From Bacteroidota bacterium (GTDB lineage: Bacteria > Bacteroidota > Bacteroidia > Cytophagales > UBA9547): DNA of 49,800 nt. Location of the stretch: positions 1 through 49,800 of the forward strand of contig RDZG01000082.1 in the NCBI GenBank assembly GCA_004293915.1, written 5' to 3'. This document shows, piece after piece, positions 18,659 to 26,648 of the stretch (positions within the stretch are counted from its first letter, which is position 1; the number at the start of each line of letters is the position of its first letter). The notes below the pieces were generated by a model. The model saw nothing but the letters and a program-made list of their open reading frames with translations, had not been told where the DNA came from and made no database searches. The position numbers and the translations under genes are program-made.

Positions 18659-18937
18659 ATGCAAATTTCAATTGGACAAAAATGGAGTATAAAAAACCTA
18701 AAAGATTCATATTGCATAATCAATATGATTGAAAATGATATTATACATATTTCTGTTTATACACCAAATTTTGAAATAATGCATATGCCTTTTGATAAAA
18801 ATATATTTTCGAAAAGTATAGTAAAACTTATTTCCCACAAAATTATCTTAAAGAAAAATTTAAAAGCTATTGATATTTGGAGAGTAGAAAATGGAGGGGT
18901 GTACAGTATCTCTATTTCAAAAGCGGTAAAACTTTAG
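18659..18937 (+). CDS. Hypothetical protein
   Basis: A 92-residue soluble protein (begins MQISIGQKWSIKNLKDSYCI) with a beta-rich pattern and no recognised domain. The ATG at 18659 is chosen over the TTG immediately before it. It lies 29 bases after the antitoxin gene on the same strand and may travel with it, but there is no direct sign of a role in the toxin-antitoxin system. It converges with the LolC/E-like gene; the 130 bases between them show nothing recognisable. Confidence 0.6.
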   Translation: MQISIGQKWSIKNLKDSYCIINMIENDIIHISVYTPNFEIMHMPFDKNIFSKSIVKLISHKIILKKNLKAIDIWRVENGGVYSISISKAVKL

Positions 18938-19066
18938 TAGTATTTAAAAAACATCTTTCGTTGGTTCTAAAAAAAAGTTTACAGGTAGCATTACCGATAA
19001 TCCGAACATATCAAAGTTAGTTGTCTCAAAATGCAAACAAATCCAGCTATTTGTTATGATACAACT

Positions 19067-20287
19067 TTATCTATAAGTTGAAGCAAATTTTTTGGCTTTT
19101 TGAGCTGGTAAATAACTGATAATAAAGGTTATAACCAAAATTGCTATTCCAGTAAAAATAAAATCAGAAACTCGCATTTTAACTGGATAAGCATTTATCA
19201 AAGCTGTTTCGGTTCCCATAGATATAAACTCAAATGTTTGTTGAAGATAACATATTACAAAACCAAGCAACAACCCAACAGAAGCCCCTACTATGCCCGA
19301 AATATAGCCTTCAAAAAGAAATATTTGTTGTACCAAATTTGGCGATGCTCCCATAGCAACCAAGGTTTTTATATCCGCCTTTTTTTCGATTGCCAACATT
19401 GATAAGGTAAAAAATATATTCAAACAACATACTCCAAGTATAAAACAAAAAATAATATACACAAATAATTTTTCTACTTTTATGGCTCTTATCATGCTTT
19501 GATGCAACTCGTCTCGCATCATGATTTTATATTTTGAACCCAACAAAAGAGCAAGTTTTTGTTTTGCTACTTCGGCATCAAAATCTTGCTTTATATAAAC
19601 CTCTAGTGAAGTGATTTTTTTGCCATAATCGAGCAGTTTCGATGCAAAAGAAAGTGGCACAAAAACATAGGAATCGTCATATTGTTTTTCTAAAACAAAT
19701 GCCCCAGACGGGAAAATGGTTTCGCTATTAAACGCATTTTGTGGATTTTGAACCATATTTCCATCTGCCTTTGGATACCAAAACTGTAAAATGGTATAAC
19801 TATTTTGAATTGCAAAACCCAATTTTTGTTGCACTCCAGCACCTACCACACAAAAATCTTTACCAAAATCGGTAAGTTTTGATGAGCCTTCAATAATTTT
19901 CATGTTTTGAGCAAACGAAAACGAAAAATTGTCTGAAAATGCTTTCATTTTTATTATCGTTTGCTTGTCTTGAAATTTCAAAAGCGCATTATCTTCGATA
20001 CAGCGAACAAAAACAGCATTTGGAATTTCACTTTGCATTTGATTTAGTTTAAGCGAATCAATCTCAAAAGACTTACCTTCGACTAGAGTGATTTTAATTT
20101 CAGGATCAAAAGAGCTATAAATACTTCGAATTAAATCTTCGAGTCCATTAAAAACAGAAAGTGTAATGATGAGCGCCATGGTACCAAGTGCAACGCCAAT
20201 CATCGACATCCAAGCAATAATGTTTATAAAATTGCTTTTTTTCTTTGATAAAAAATATCGCTTGGCAATAAAAAACGAAACCGACAT
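19067..20287 (-). CDS. Lipoprotein-releasing ABC permease, LolC/LolE type (FtsX-like)
   Basis: A 406-residue inner-membrane protein with the MacB/FtsX architecture: one N-terminal helix (about residues 22-48), a periplasmic domain of about 220 residues, then three C-terminal helices (about 275-300, 320-345 and 375-395). The N-terminal sequence with SVSFFIAKRYFLSKKKSNFINIIAWMSMIGVALGTMALI-like features is characteristic of LolC/LolE proteins, which with the LolD ATPase release lipoproteins from the inner membrane. ATG 20287 is preferred to the TTG one codon earlier. The ATPase gene is not nearby, which is common in Bacteroidota. Confidence 0.88.
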   Translation of the reverse strand: MSVSFFIAKRYFLSKKKSNFINIIAWMSMIGVALGTMALIITLSVFNGLEDLIRSIYSSFDPEIKITLVEGKSFEIDSLKLNQMQSEIPNAVFVRCIEDNALLKFQDKQTIIKMKAFSDNFSFSFAQNMKIIEGSSKLTDFGKDFCVVGAGVQQKLGFAIQNSYTILQFWYPKADGNMVQNPQNAFNSETIFPSGAFVLEKQYDDSYVFVPLSFASKLLDYGKKITSLEVYIKQDFDAEVAKQKLALLLGSKYKIMMRDELHQSMIRAIKVEKLFVYIIFCFILGVCCLNIFFTLSMLAIEKKADIKTLVAMGASPNLVQQIFLFEGYISGIVGASVGLLLGFVICYLQQTFEFISMGTETALINAYPVKMRVSDFIFTGIAILVITFIISYLPAQKAKKFASTYR

Positions 20288-20372
20288 CAATACAATAGTA
20301 ACAAATACTTAGCGATTTATAGGAAAGCAACAAAGATAATCAACAAATGTAAAAAAAATGAATAAACTATTC

Positions 20373-21374
20373 TTAGGAATTATAAGCCCATTTGAGGTAC
20401 ATACTGCCCCAAGTGAAACCGCCACCAAAAGCAGCTAAAACAATATTATCTCCTTTTTTGAATTGTTTTTCGTAATCCCAAAAACAAAGTGGAATCGTTC
20501 CATTGGTTGTGTTTCCATATCTTTCGATATTCATCGTTATTTTTTCTGGACCAATTCCCATGCGGTCAGCGGTAGCATCAATGATGCGTTTGTTTGCTTG
20601 ATGCGGAACTAGCCACTGAATATCTTCGCCTTTCAGATTGTTTCGCTTCATAATTTCAGCCGAAATATCTGCCATGCGAGTTACTGCAGTTTTAAAAACG
20701 GTTGCTCCTTCTTGAAAAATAAAATATTTATCGTGATTATCGGTTGTATATTCCGAAGCAGGTAAGCGACTTCCGCCTCCTTTTATGTTCAAATAAGGCA
20801 ATCCTGAACCATCTGTACGCATAGCCATATCAATAATTCCATATTCAGAGTTTTCTTCGGCTTCGAGCAAGGCACAACCCGCTCCATCTCCAAAAAGTAT
20901 ACAGGTATTTCTGTCTTTGTAATTTACTATGCTCGACATTTTGTCGCCACCTATCACGATTCCTTTTTTAAATCTTCCAGATTCGATAAAATTTGTGCCT
21001 GTTGCCAAAACATATAAAAACCCAGAACATGCAGCCATCAAATCAAAACTAAAAGCTTTTTTTGCACCAATCATATCACAAATGAGATTTGATGTAACTG
21101 GACACATAAAATCGGGGGTGATAGTTGAGCAAATAATAAAGTCTAAATCTGCTGGATTGGTATTGGTTTTTTCTATGAGTTCTTTTACTGCTTTAATTAC
21201 CATTGCGGAAGTACCAGCGCCATCACCTTTCAGTATTCTTCGTTCTTTAATACCAGTGCGAGATGTTATCCACTCGTCATTGGTTTCAATCATGGTTTCA
21301 AGCTCTTGATTTGTTAAAATATATTCGGGAACATATCCGCCAACTCCTTTTATTACTGCCCTTATGTTACTCAT
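20373..21374 (-). CDS. fabH: Beta-ketoacyl-ACP synthase III (FabH)
   Basis: FabH starts fatty-acid synthesis by condensing acetyl-CoA with malonyl-ACP. The catalytic triad is complete: C116 in AACSGFLY, H258 in PHQANKRI and N288 in ERYGNTTNGT. The 333-residue length is normal. It is the last gene of the DUF177-rpmF-plsX-fabH cluster, 55 bases after plsX, on the minus strand. The order is conserved in many bacteria and links membrane lipid supply with ribosomal protein expression. Confidence 0.97.
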   Translation of the reverse strand: MSNIRAVIKGVGGYVPEYILTNQELETMIETNDEWITSRTGIKERRILKGDGAGTSAMVIKAVKELIEKTNTNPADLDFIICSTITPDFMCPVTSNLICDMIGAKKAFSFDLMAACSGFLYVLATGTNFIESGRFKKGIVIGGDKMSSIVNYKDRNTCILFGDGAGCALLEAEENSEYGIIDMAMRTDGSGLPYLNIKGGGSRLPASEYTTDNHDKYFIFQEGATVFKTAVTRMADISAEIMKRNNLKGEDIQWLVPHQANKRIIDATADRMGIGPEKITMNIERYGNTTNGTIPLCFWDYEKQFKKGDNIVLAAFGGGFTWGSMYLKWAYNS

Positions 21375-21429
21375 TTACAGAATTTTATGATAGAGAAATG
21401 TTTTAAAGTTCAGATAAAAGTTTTAAAAA

Positions 21430-22377
21430 TTATTTTCCTAACGAATTTTTGATTTGGTTTACAAGATCTGCTTTTGCTAAATCTACCGAAAACTTAATCA
21501 TATTTTTAATGGCATAAGCTGTTGAAGCTCCATGTCCAATTACAATATTTCCATTGATACCTACAATTGGACTTCCACCAACATTTTCCCAATTGAAAAG
21601 TTCTACAAACTCATCTACAAAACCACGTTCTTTCAAAAACGGGTAAATAGATTCTCCCATTTTCAACATCACATTTCCAACATATCCATCGCAAATAATC
21701 ACATCGCATGTATCGTCAAATACATTGCGACCTTCAATATTTCCAATAAAATTTACTCTTGGATTTTCTTTTATTAATGGAAAAGCAGCTTGAGTGATAG
21801 TAGTACCTTTTCCTTCTTCGGTTCCTAAACTCATCAAGCCAACTCTTGGATTTGCAATTTTGAACAAATGTTTGGTTACAATCGAACCAATTTCGGCAAA
21901 CTGAGCCAAAACTTCGGGTTTGCATTCGGCATTTGCACCCACATCAAGGGTAATTCTATATTGATTTCCTTTTGCTTTTGGCAAAAAACCAGCAATACCT
22001 GGTCGGAGTACACCTTCAATTGTTTTTAATATAAAAACCGAACCTACCATCATCGCACCTGTGTTGCCTGCACTAGCAAACACATCTACTTTTCCTTGGG
22101 CAACCGCACCAATTCCTTTTACGATAGAAGATTCTTGTTTTGATTTTATTGCTTGTGTTGCATGCTCACCCATTTCGATAACTTCGGGAGCATGAACTAT
22201 CGGAAATAGCGAATCAGGAACACCATAACTGGCTAATCCTGACTTGATTATATCTTCTTGCCCAACTAATACTATGGCAACATCGCTACCATGCTCTTTT
22301 CGGGCTTGAATAGCACCTTCAATAGCAACTTTTGGGGCAAAATCCCCACCCATTGCATCTAACGCTACTTTTATCAT
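21430..22377 (-). CDS. plsX: Phosphate acyltransferase PlsX
   Basis: PlsX makes acyl-phosphate from acyl-ACP for phospholipid synthesis by PlsY. The 315-residue protein starts with the family hallmark VALDAMGGDFAPK. The glycine-rich segments (SAGNTGAMMVGS, IEGRNVF) and the C-terminal GHGAST(A)YAIKNMI region are present. It begins 6 bases after the rpmF stop and precedes fabH. Confidence 0.97.
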   Translation of the reverse strand: MIKVALDAMGGDFAPKVAIEGAIQARKEHGSDVAIVLVGQEDIIKSGLASYGVPDSLFPIVHAPEVIEMGEHATQAIKSKQESSIVKGIGAVAQGKVDVFASAGNTGAMMVGSVFILKTIEGVLRPGIAGFLPKAKGNQYRITLDVGANAECKPEVLAQFAEIGSIVTKHLFKIANPRVGLMSLGTEEGKGTTITQAAFPLIKENPRVNFIGNIEGRNVFDDTCDVIICDGYVGNVMLKMGESIYPFLKERGFVDEFVELFNWENVGGSPIVGINGNIVIGHGASTAYAIKNMIKFSVDLAKADLVNQIKNSLGK

Positions 22378-22382
22378 CCGAT

Positions 22383-22574
22383 TTAGACGGCTAGTGCTTT
22401 CTCAATTACAACTTTACCTTTGTAATATAATTTACCTTCGTGCCAGTGTGCTCTATGATACTCATGAGGCATACCTGTTGTAGGGCATGTGCTAAGTGTT
22501 GGCATTGCAGCTTTATCGTGCGTTCTGCGTTTATCTCTGCGGGTTCTTGAAATCTTATGCTTTGGATGTGCCAT
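22383..22574 (-). CDS. rpmF: Ribosomal protein L32
   Basis: A 63-residue basic protein with the L32 start [20 protein letters not shown] and the PTLSTCP segment. In many L32 proteins four cysteines (CPxCG and CxxC) bind zinc. Here only the first cysteine of the first pair remains (CPTTG), and the second pair is replaced by a His-rich stretch (HEYHRAHWH). It is therefore a largely zinc-free or altered-ligand form. It lies between DUF177 and plsX as expected. Confidence 0.95.
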   Translation of the reverse strand: MAHPKHKISRTRRDKRRTHDKAAMPTLSTCPTTGMPHEYHRAHWHEGKLYYKGKVVIEKALAV

Positions 22575-22628
22575 TGCTATATATACTTTTTTTGTTAAAG
22601 GAATGCAAAATTAGTGGTTTTATTGGAA

Positions 22629-23180
22629 TTATAAAGAATCTTTTAGTTTTTTTAATGCTTCCCACCTCGGGTCGAGTATGTCAATATTGGCATCTGTGGC
22701 TTCTTCGACATTACTTACTGAGCTGTAAATCAGCATATTATCATCTAAATCATCGTCCTCTGGACGCCTAAAATCGGGATGTATTTTTTTTATTGGAATA
22801 GCTAAAACCACAAATTCATAGATAGGATTTAGGAAATCTAACATTGATTCGTGCGAATCTATAAGTGTGATTTCATCTGAAACCTCTTCGTAATGATCAC
22901 TAAATTTATAAAAAATCGTATTTTTTGTATTGATTTGAAAATCAAATGGTTTTAAAGTTCGATCACAAATCAATTCGACAGTGCCAACATTAGAAAATGT
23001 GGCTTTTATCATCGAATCTGATTTATCTAGAACTAATACCGATTTTATATTTCCTTTTTCTACCATTGAATCTTCGATAGATTGGAAAATTTCGTTATTC
23101 AAATTAAATTCAAATTGATTTTTTTCAAACTTAAGTCTATGAATATCAATCACAAAAGATTTTAAAACTGAAGATGACAT
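22629..23180 (-). CDS. DUF177 domain protein (YceD family)
   Basis: A 183-residue soluble acidic protein of the DUF177/YceD family, defined by its position directly upstream of rpmF and by the C-terminal acidic segment with DPRWEALKKL. The middle part contains VELICDRTLKPFDF, matching the family's CxR..-like core, although the second cysteine typical of some members is not seen. Family members are linked to 23S rRNA accumulation in some bacteria. It is the first gene of the rpmF-plsX-fabH cluster here, 54 bases before rpmF. Confidence 0.88.
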   Translation of the reverse strand: MSSSVLKSFVIDIHRLKFEKNQFEFNLNNEIFQSIEDSMVEKGNIKSVLVLDKSDSMIKATFSNVGTVELICDRTLKPFDFQINTKNTIFYKFSDHYEEVSDEITLIDSHESMLDFLNPIYEFVVLAIPIKKIHPDFRRPEDDDLDDNMLIYSSVSNVEEATDANIDILDPRWEALKKLKDSL

Positions 23181-23234
23181 GTTTTATATATATTTTTAAT
23201 ACGATACGAAAAAAATGCGTTGGGGTTTTGAGGA

Positions 23235-23570
23235 TTATGAATTCAATAAATTGTAAATTTCAATTTTTAAAATAGGCAAGTGTCTTACAATAGTACCCCA
23301 AATAATTTCATTATCAATTTTGTCATACCCATGTATTACTCTATTTCGCATACTGATTATTTGTGTTTTGTAAGATATTTTTAGTTCTGAATCAAGTTTG
23401 TCAAGTCTGTTCATTGCCTCCCCTATTATTTCAAACTCACGTTCAACTGCTCTTCTCAGCATTTTATCTTTAAGATATTCCTTAAAATCTCTTTTTTTTC
23501 CAATATAATTTTCAATTGAATCAATTGCTTCATTTATATCAAATAAATATTTTTTAATCTCATTTTTCAT
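23235..23570 (-). CDS. hepT: HepT-like HEPN ribonuclease toxin (DUF86)
   Basis: A 111-residue helical protein of the HEPN superfamily. The catalytic motif RX4HXY is complete (R-NRVI-H-G-Y in MRNRVIHGYDKID, around residues 73-80). In the known HepT/MntA pairs HepT is an RNase toxin and its neighbour, a minimal nucleotidyltransferase, neutralises it by AMPylation of the motif tyrosine. The partner gene overlaps this one by 11 bases upstream. The pair sits between DUF177 and pdhB and looks inserted between housekeeping units. Confidence 0.88.
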   Translation of the reverse strand: MKNEIKKYLFDINEAIDSIENYIGKKRDFKEYLKDKMLRRAVEREFEIIGEAMNRLDKLDSELKISYKTQIISMRNRVIHGYDKIDNEIIWGTIVRHLPILKIEIYNLLNS

Positions 23571-23865
23571 AAATCAATATTTTATTTTGGTTTATGGATT
23601 CAATAAAAAAAGGGTTATGAAGCGATTTATCAGTTAATAAATCAATTTTTCTGCCAAATAAGGCTTCAAGTTTATCTGCAAATAAAAAATATGTATCTGC
23701 ATAATCGCCAAAATCCATTGGATAAAAAGAAACTAATAAATCTATATCACTTTTCTCATCAAATTTATCTGTGCAAACTGACCCAAATGCAAATAAATTT
23801 TTTACATTATATAGGATACATAATGCATTTATTTTCTCAGAATGATTTGATATAATAGCATTCAT
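23560..23865 (-). CDS. mntA: MNT-domain nucleotidyltransferase antitoxin (MntA-like)
   Basis: A 101-residue minimal nucleotidyltransferase. The signature GSX10DXD is exact (FGSVCTDKFDEKSDIDLLV: G, S, ten residues, D-I-D, around residues 28-43). Such proteins add AMP to the HEPN toxin partner and block its RNase. The gene precedes and overlaps hepT by 11 bases, the usual order. No consensus promoter is obvious; TAAATTTTG on the minus strand near 23886 resembles a -7 box with one extra base. Confidence 0.88.
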   Translation of the reverse strand: MNAIISNHSEKINALCILYNVKNLFAFGSVCTDKFDEKSDIDLLVSFYPMDFGDYADTYFLFADKLEALFGRKIDLLTDKSLHNPFFIESINQNKILIYEK

Positions 23866-24005
23866 AATATTGTTATGTTTGCAAAATTTACTATTTTAAA
23901 ACTAAGTATACACAAACTTAATTCATAAAAATACTAATTCAATATTTTATTGTAAAATGATTTTAAAAGATGCTTGCCAGTAAACTTTATAATTTATTTT
24001 TAAAC

Positions 24006-24038
24006 AAAAAAGAACACACCAAAATAGCGTGTTCTTTT
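24006..24038 (-). terminator. Intrinsic terminator of pdhB
   Basis: AAAAGAACAC at 24008-24017 pairs with GTGTTCTTTT at 24029-24038. On the minus strand the stem is followed by a T run (complement of A at 24006-24011), so it ends transcription of pdhB, which stops at 24068. A second GTGTTCTT copy at 24046-24053 sits next to it. Confidence 0.75.
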
Positions 24039-24067
24039 ATATGGCGTGTTCTTCTTTAATTCTTATA

Positions 24068-25048
24068 CTAGCGATACATCACTTCTTTTACTGCTTTTAT
24101 ACATTTTGCTGGACTTGGCAAAATTTCGTCAATCAATGTGGGAGCATAAGGCAATGGTAAATCTTTGTTTGTAACTCTCACTACGGGTGCATCTAAATAA
24201 TCAAAGGCATAGCGTTGCAAATGGTATGTAATTTCGGTTGCAATACAGCCTAGGGGCCAAGCTTCTTCCACAACAACACAACGATTGGTCTTTTTAACTG
24301 ATTCTACCATAGCTGCATAATCTATGGGACGAATGGTTCGTAAATCAATTACTTCAACACTAATTCCTTCTTTTTCTAATTCCTCTACTGCTGGCATAAC
24401 TACATGTGGCAACATTTTTCCGAACGTTACTATGGTAACATCCGAACCAGTTTTTACAATATTTGCAACTCCAATTGGAATAGTATATTCGCCATCGGGA
24501 ACCATGCCTTTGTAGCCATACATTTGTTCTGATTCCATAAAAATAACAGGGTCGTTATCTCTTATTGAAGTTTTGAGCAAACCTTTTGCATCGGCTGGAT
24601 TCGATGGAACCACAACTTTTAAGCCTGGTGTATTGGCAAACCAATTGTCGAAAGCTTGCGAATGTTGCGAACTCAACATCCCAGCACTACCCGTTGGACC
24701 ACGAAACACAATCGGGCAAGGATATTGTCCGCCTGACATCGACATAAATTTGGCGGCACTATTAATAACTTGATCTATAGCAACTAAAGAAAAATTGAAT
24801 GTCATAAATTCAATAATTGGACGAAGTCCATTGACAGCAGCACCAACGCCAATTCCAGCAAAACCAAGTTCGGCAATTGGGGTATCGATTACACGTTTTT
24901 CGCCAAACTCTTCGAGCATTCCTTGGCTCACTTTGTAGGCTCCATTGTATTCTGCAACTTCTTCTCCCATCAAAAATATGGACGAATCTCTACGCATTTC
25001 TTCTTGCATAGCTTCACGTAGGGCTTCTCTAAATTGTAATTCTCTCAT
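24068..25048 (-). CDS. pdhB: Pyruvate dehydrogenase E1 component, beta subunit
   Basis: The 326-residue beta chain of the E1 component of pyruvate dehydrogenase, which with the alpha chain decarboxylates pyruvate using thiamine diphosphate. It begins MRELQFREALREAMQEEMRRD and contains GEEVAEYNGAYKVSQGML with the ThDP-binding glutamate, RVIDTPIAELGFAGIGVGAA, and the C-terminal RVTNKDLPLPYAPTL. A related branched-chain E1 beta is possible, but the sequence reads like PdhB. The alpha subunit is not in this window. A -7-like TATTTTTG lies on the minus strand at 25085-25078, without a well-placed -33 box. Confidence 0.93.
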   Translation of the reverse strand: MRELQFREALREAMQEEMRRDSSIFLMGEEVAEYNGAYKVSQGMLEEFGEKRVIDTPIAELGFAGIGVGAAVNGLRPIIEFMTFNFSLVAIDQVINSAAKFMSMSGGQYPCPIVFRGPTGSAGMLSSQHSQAFDNWFANTPGLKVVVPSNPADAKGLLKTSIRDNDPVIFMESEQMYGYKGMVPDGEYTIPIGVANIVKTGSDVTIVTFGKMLPHVVMPAVEELEKEGISVEVIDLRTIRPIDYAAMVESVKKTNRCVVVEEAWPLGCIATEITYHLQRYAFDYLDAPVVRVTNKDLPLPYAPTLIDEILPSPAKCIKAVKEVMYR

Positions 25049-25170
25049 CTAAGGTGTTGTTTTTGAGGTTAATGTTTCAAAAATAAGTATCTAATTTTGA
25101 AATATTGGTGCAAAAATAGCTATTAAAATTAAAATCAAAAAATAAGTGCTATAAATGATGTTAATTTTTT

Positions 25171-25306
25171 GAAATATATCTCAATTTGTGATTTTGCAAG
25201 CTCGTATTTAAAACCGTAGATTTGTGCAATGGCGTATCAGACTGAATTTGAAAAACTAAAAAAAGGGTAATTAGTTGGTACGAAACAACTGCGTTTGAAC
25301 GGAATG
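25171..25306 (+). pseudogene. Repeat copy 1: promoter plus truncated 5' remnant of the LRR-kinase gene
   Basis: Bases 25171-25306 match the upstream region and first 78 coding bases of the LRR protein kinase at 29997. From ATG 25229 to 25306 only 3 of 78 bases differ. One difference turns codon 14 from CAA to TAA, so the copy encodes 13 residues only. After 25306 the similarity stops abruptly. The promoter is intact: TTTG at 25193-25196, 20 bases, TAGATTTG at 25217-25224, ATG five bases later. It lies upstream of the Rpn-family gene and is one of four related repeats. Confidence 0.85.
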
Positions 25307-25428
25307 TGGCTTATCCAGTAGCAATCTTATATAAGAATTTCTTTACTATCCATTCGGCAAAAATATTCAAATCATTTCAAATTGTGTTAGGAAAAGACCC
25401 TCACTTTTGGCAAAATTGTACATTAGCA

Positions 25429-25458
25429 TTGAATTTGTATAAATAAATCGTAAATTTG
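25429..25458 (+). promoter_or_regulatory. Promoter of the Rpn-family gene
   Basis: TTG at 25429-25431, 19 bases, then TAAATTTG at 25451-25458, a good match to the Bacteroidota promoter. Transcription would start near 25463, 19 bases before the ATG at 25482. Confidence 0.6.
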
Positions 25459-25481
25459 TAAAGACGATTTTAATAGTAACA

Positions 25482-26354
25482 ATGAGTAAAAAATTAATAC
25501 GATTTGATTGGGCAATAAAAAGACTTTTGAGAAACAAAGCCAACTTTGTTGTACTCGAAGGATTTTTAAGCGAACTATTATTTGACAATATAAAAATTGA
25601 GAAAATTCTTGAAAGTGAAAGCAATCAAGTAACTGAAGATGATAAATTTAACAGAGTTGATATTCTAACTCAAAATTCTAAAAACGAACTCATTATCATT
25701 GAAATACAAAGTAGCTATGAAATCGACTATTTTCATAGAATGGCTTATGGTGTATCTAAAAGTATATCAGAAAACCTAAAACTTGGCCAAAATTATTCTG
25801 AAATCAAAAAAGTAATTTCTATAAACATAGTTTATTTTGACCTTGGACAAGGACAGGATTATATTTACAAAGGAAAAACAGACTTTATTGGAATACATCA
25901 AAAGGATTTGTTAGGACTTTCAGAAAAACAAAAATCAACGTTTTTAAAAGAAGAAGTTTCTAATATTTTTCCCGAATATTATTTGTTGAAAGTAAATCAA
26001 TTCAATGATAATGCAAAAGACACATTGGACGAATGGGTTTACTTCTTAAAAAACAGCGAAGTAAAAGACGAATTTAAAGCAAAAGGGCTGAAAGAAGCGG
26101 GTGAAGTTTTAGACTTAATGCGGTTACCAAAAGACGATGAGTATGGTTATAATCGTTATTTAGATAGTTTACATTTAAAAGCTAGTGAAATATTCACGTT
26201 GAAAACAGAAGCCGAATATAAAATTAGAGAAGAAGAAAAAATGCAAACTGTGAAAAATGGAATTTCAGAAGGACTTAATGACGAGCTTATTTCTAAGCTA
26301 ACAAATTTGCCATTAGAGAAAATAATAGAAATCAGAAAAGCACAAAACAAATAA
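25482..26354 (+). CDS. Rpn-family PD-(D/E)XK nuclease / putative transposase
   Basis: A 290-residue protein of the Rpn/PDDEXK_2 family. The nuclease core is visible: D60 in NRVDILTQ, then E74 and Q76 in LIIIEIQSSYE, followed by FHRMAYGVSKSI, all typical of this family. Members promote RecA-independent recombination in E. coli, and some act in phage defence. The C-terminal part contains the repeated helical pattern of Rpn proteins (EEKMQTVKNGISEGLNDELI). No terminal inverted repeats or target duplications are visible around the gene, so it does not look like a classical insertion sequence. It sits between repeat copies 1 and 2. Confidence 0.88.
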   Translation: MSKKLIRFDWAIKRLLRNKANFVVLEGFLSELLFDNIKIEKILESESNQVTEDDKFNRVDILTQNSKNELIIIEIQSSYEIDYFHRMAYGVSKSISENLKLGQNYSEIKKVISINIVYFDLGQGQDYIYKGKTDFIGIHQKDLLGLSEKQKSTFLKEEVSNIFPEYYLLKVNQFNDNAKDTLDEWVYFLKNSEVKDEFKAKGLKEAGEVLDLMRLPKDDEYGYNRYLDSLHLKASEIFTLKTEAEYKIREEEKMQTVKNGISEGLNDELISKLTNLPLEKIIEIRKAQNK

Positions 26355-26402
26355 ATAATTCCCCAATTAGTAGTTTCTACCTTTTTTTTCTGACTATTAA
26401 GC

Positions 26403-26534
26403 ATTTTGCAAGCTTGTATTTAAAACCGTAGATTTGTTCAATGGTGCATCAAACTGAATAAACAGAAACTTTATTCAGTTCAATAGGACATATTTTGTAG
26501 TTTTGGATTGAAAAGATGTACATATAAGTAAGTT
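26403..26534 (+). repeat. Repeat copy 2: promoter module with alternative tail
   Basis: The core matches the other copies: TTTG at 26405-26408, 20 bases, TAGATTTG at 26429-26436, then ATG at 26440. The mini reading frame ends after six codons (MVHQTE, stop). From the stop on, the sequence differs from the kinase gene but is closely related to that of copy 3 up to about 26534 (shared blocks ATAAACAGAAACTTTATT and ACATATAAGTAAGTT). It lies between the Rpn gene and the fic gene, and is the only consensus promoter upstream of fic that I can find. Confidence 0.8.
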
Positions 26535-26648
26535 GGCATTAATTGTAAAAGACCTTTCGAATGGCTAAGTATACATTAGGACTAATCATCATGATTCTAA
26601 CAAAGGCGGAATAAAAATTAAGAGAAAAAACTACATTCATAAAAAATA

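Noticed and set aside
25482-26354. Rpn gene as a classical insertion sequence
   Set aside because: No terminal inverted repeats or target duplications; the flanking repeats belong to the kinase promoter family in direct orientation.
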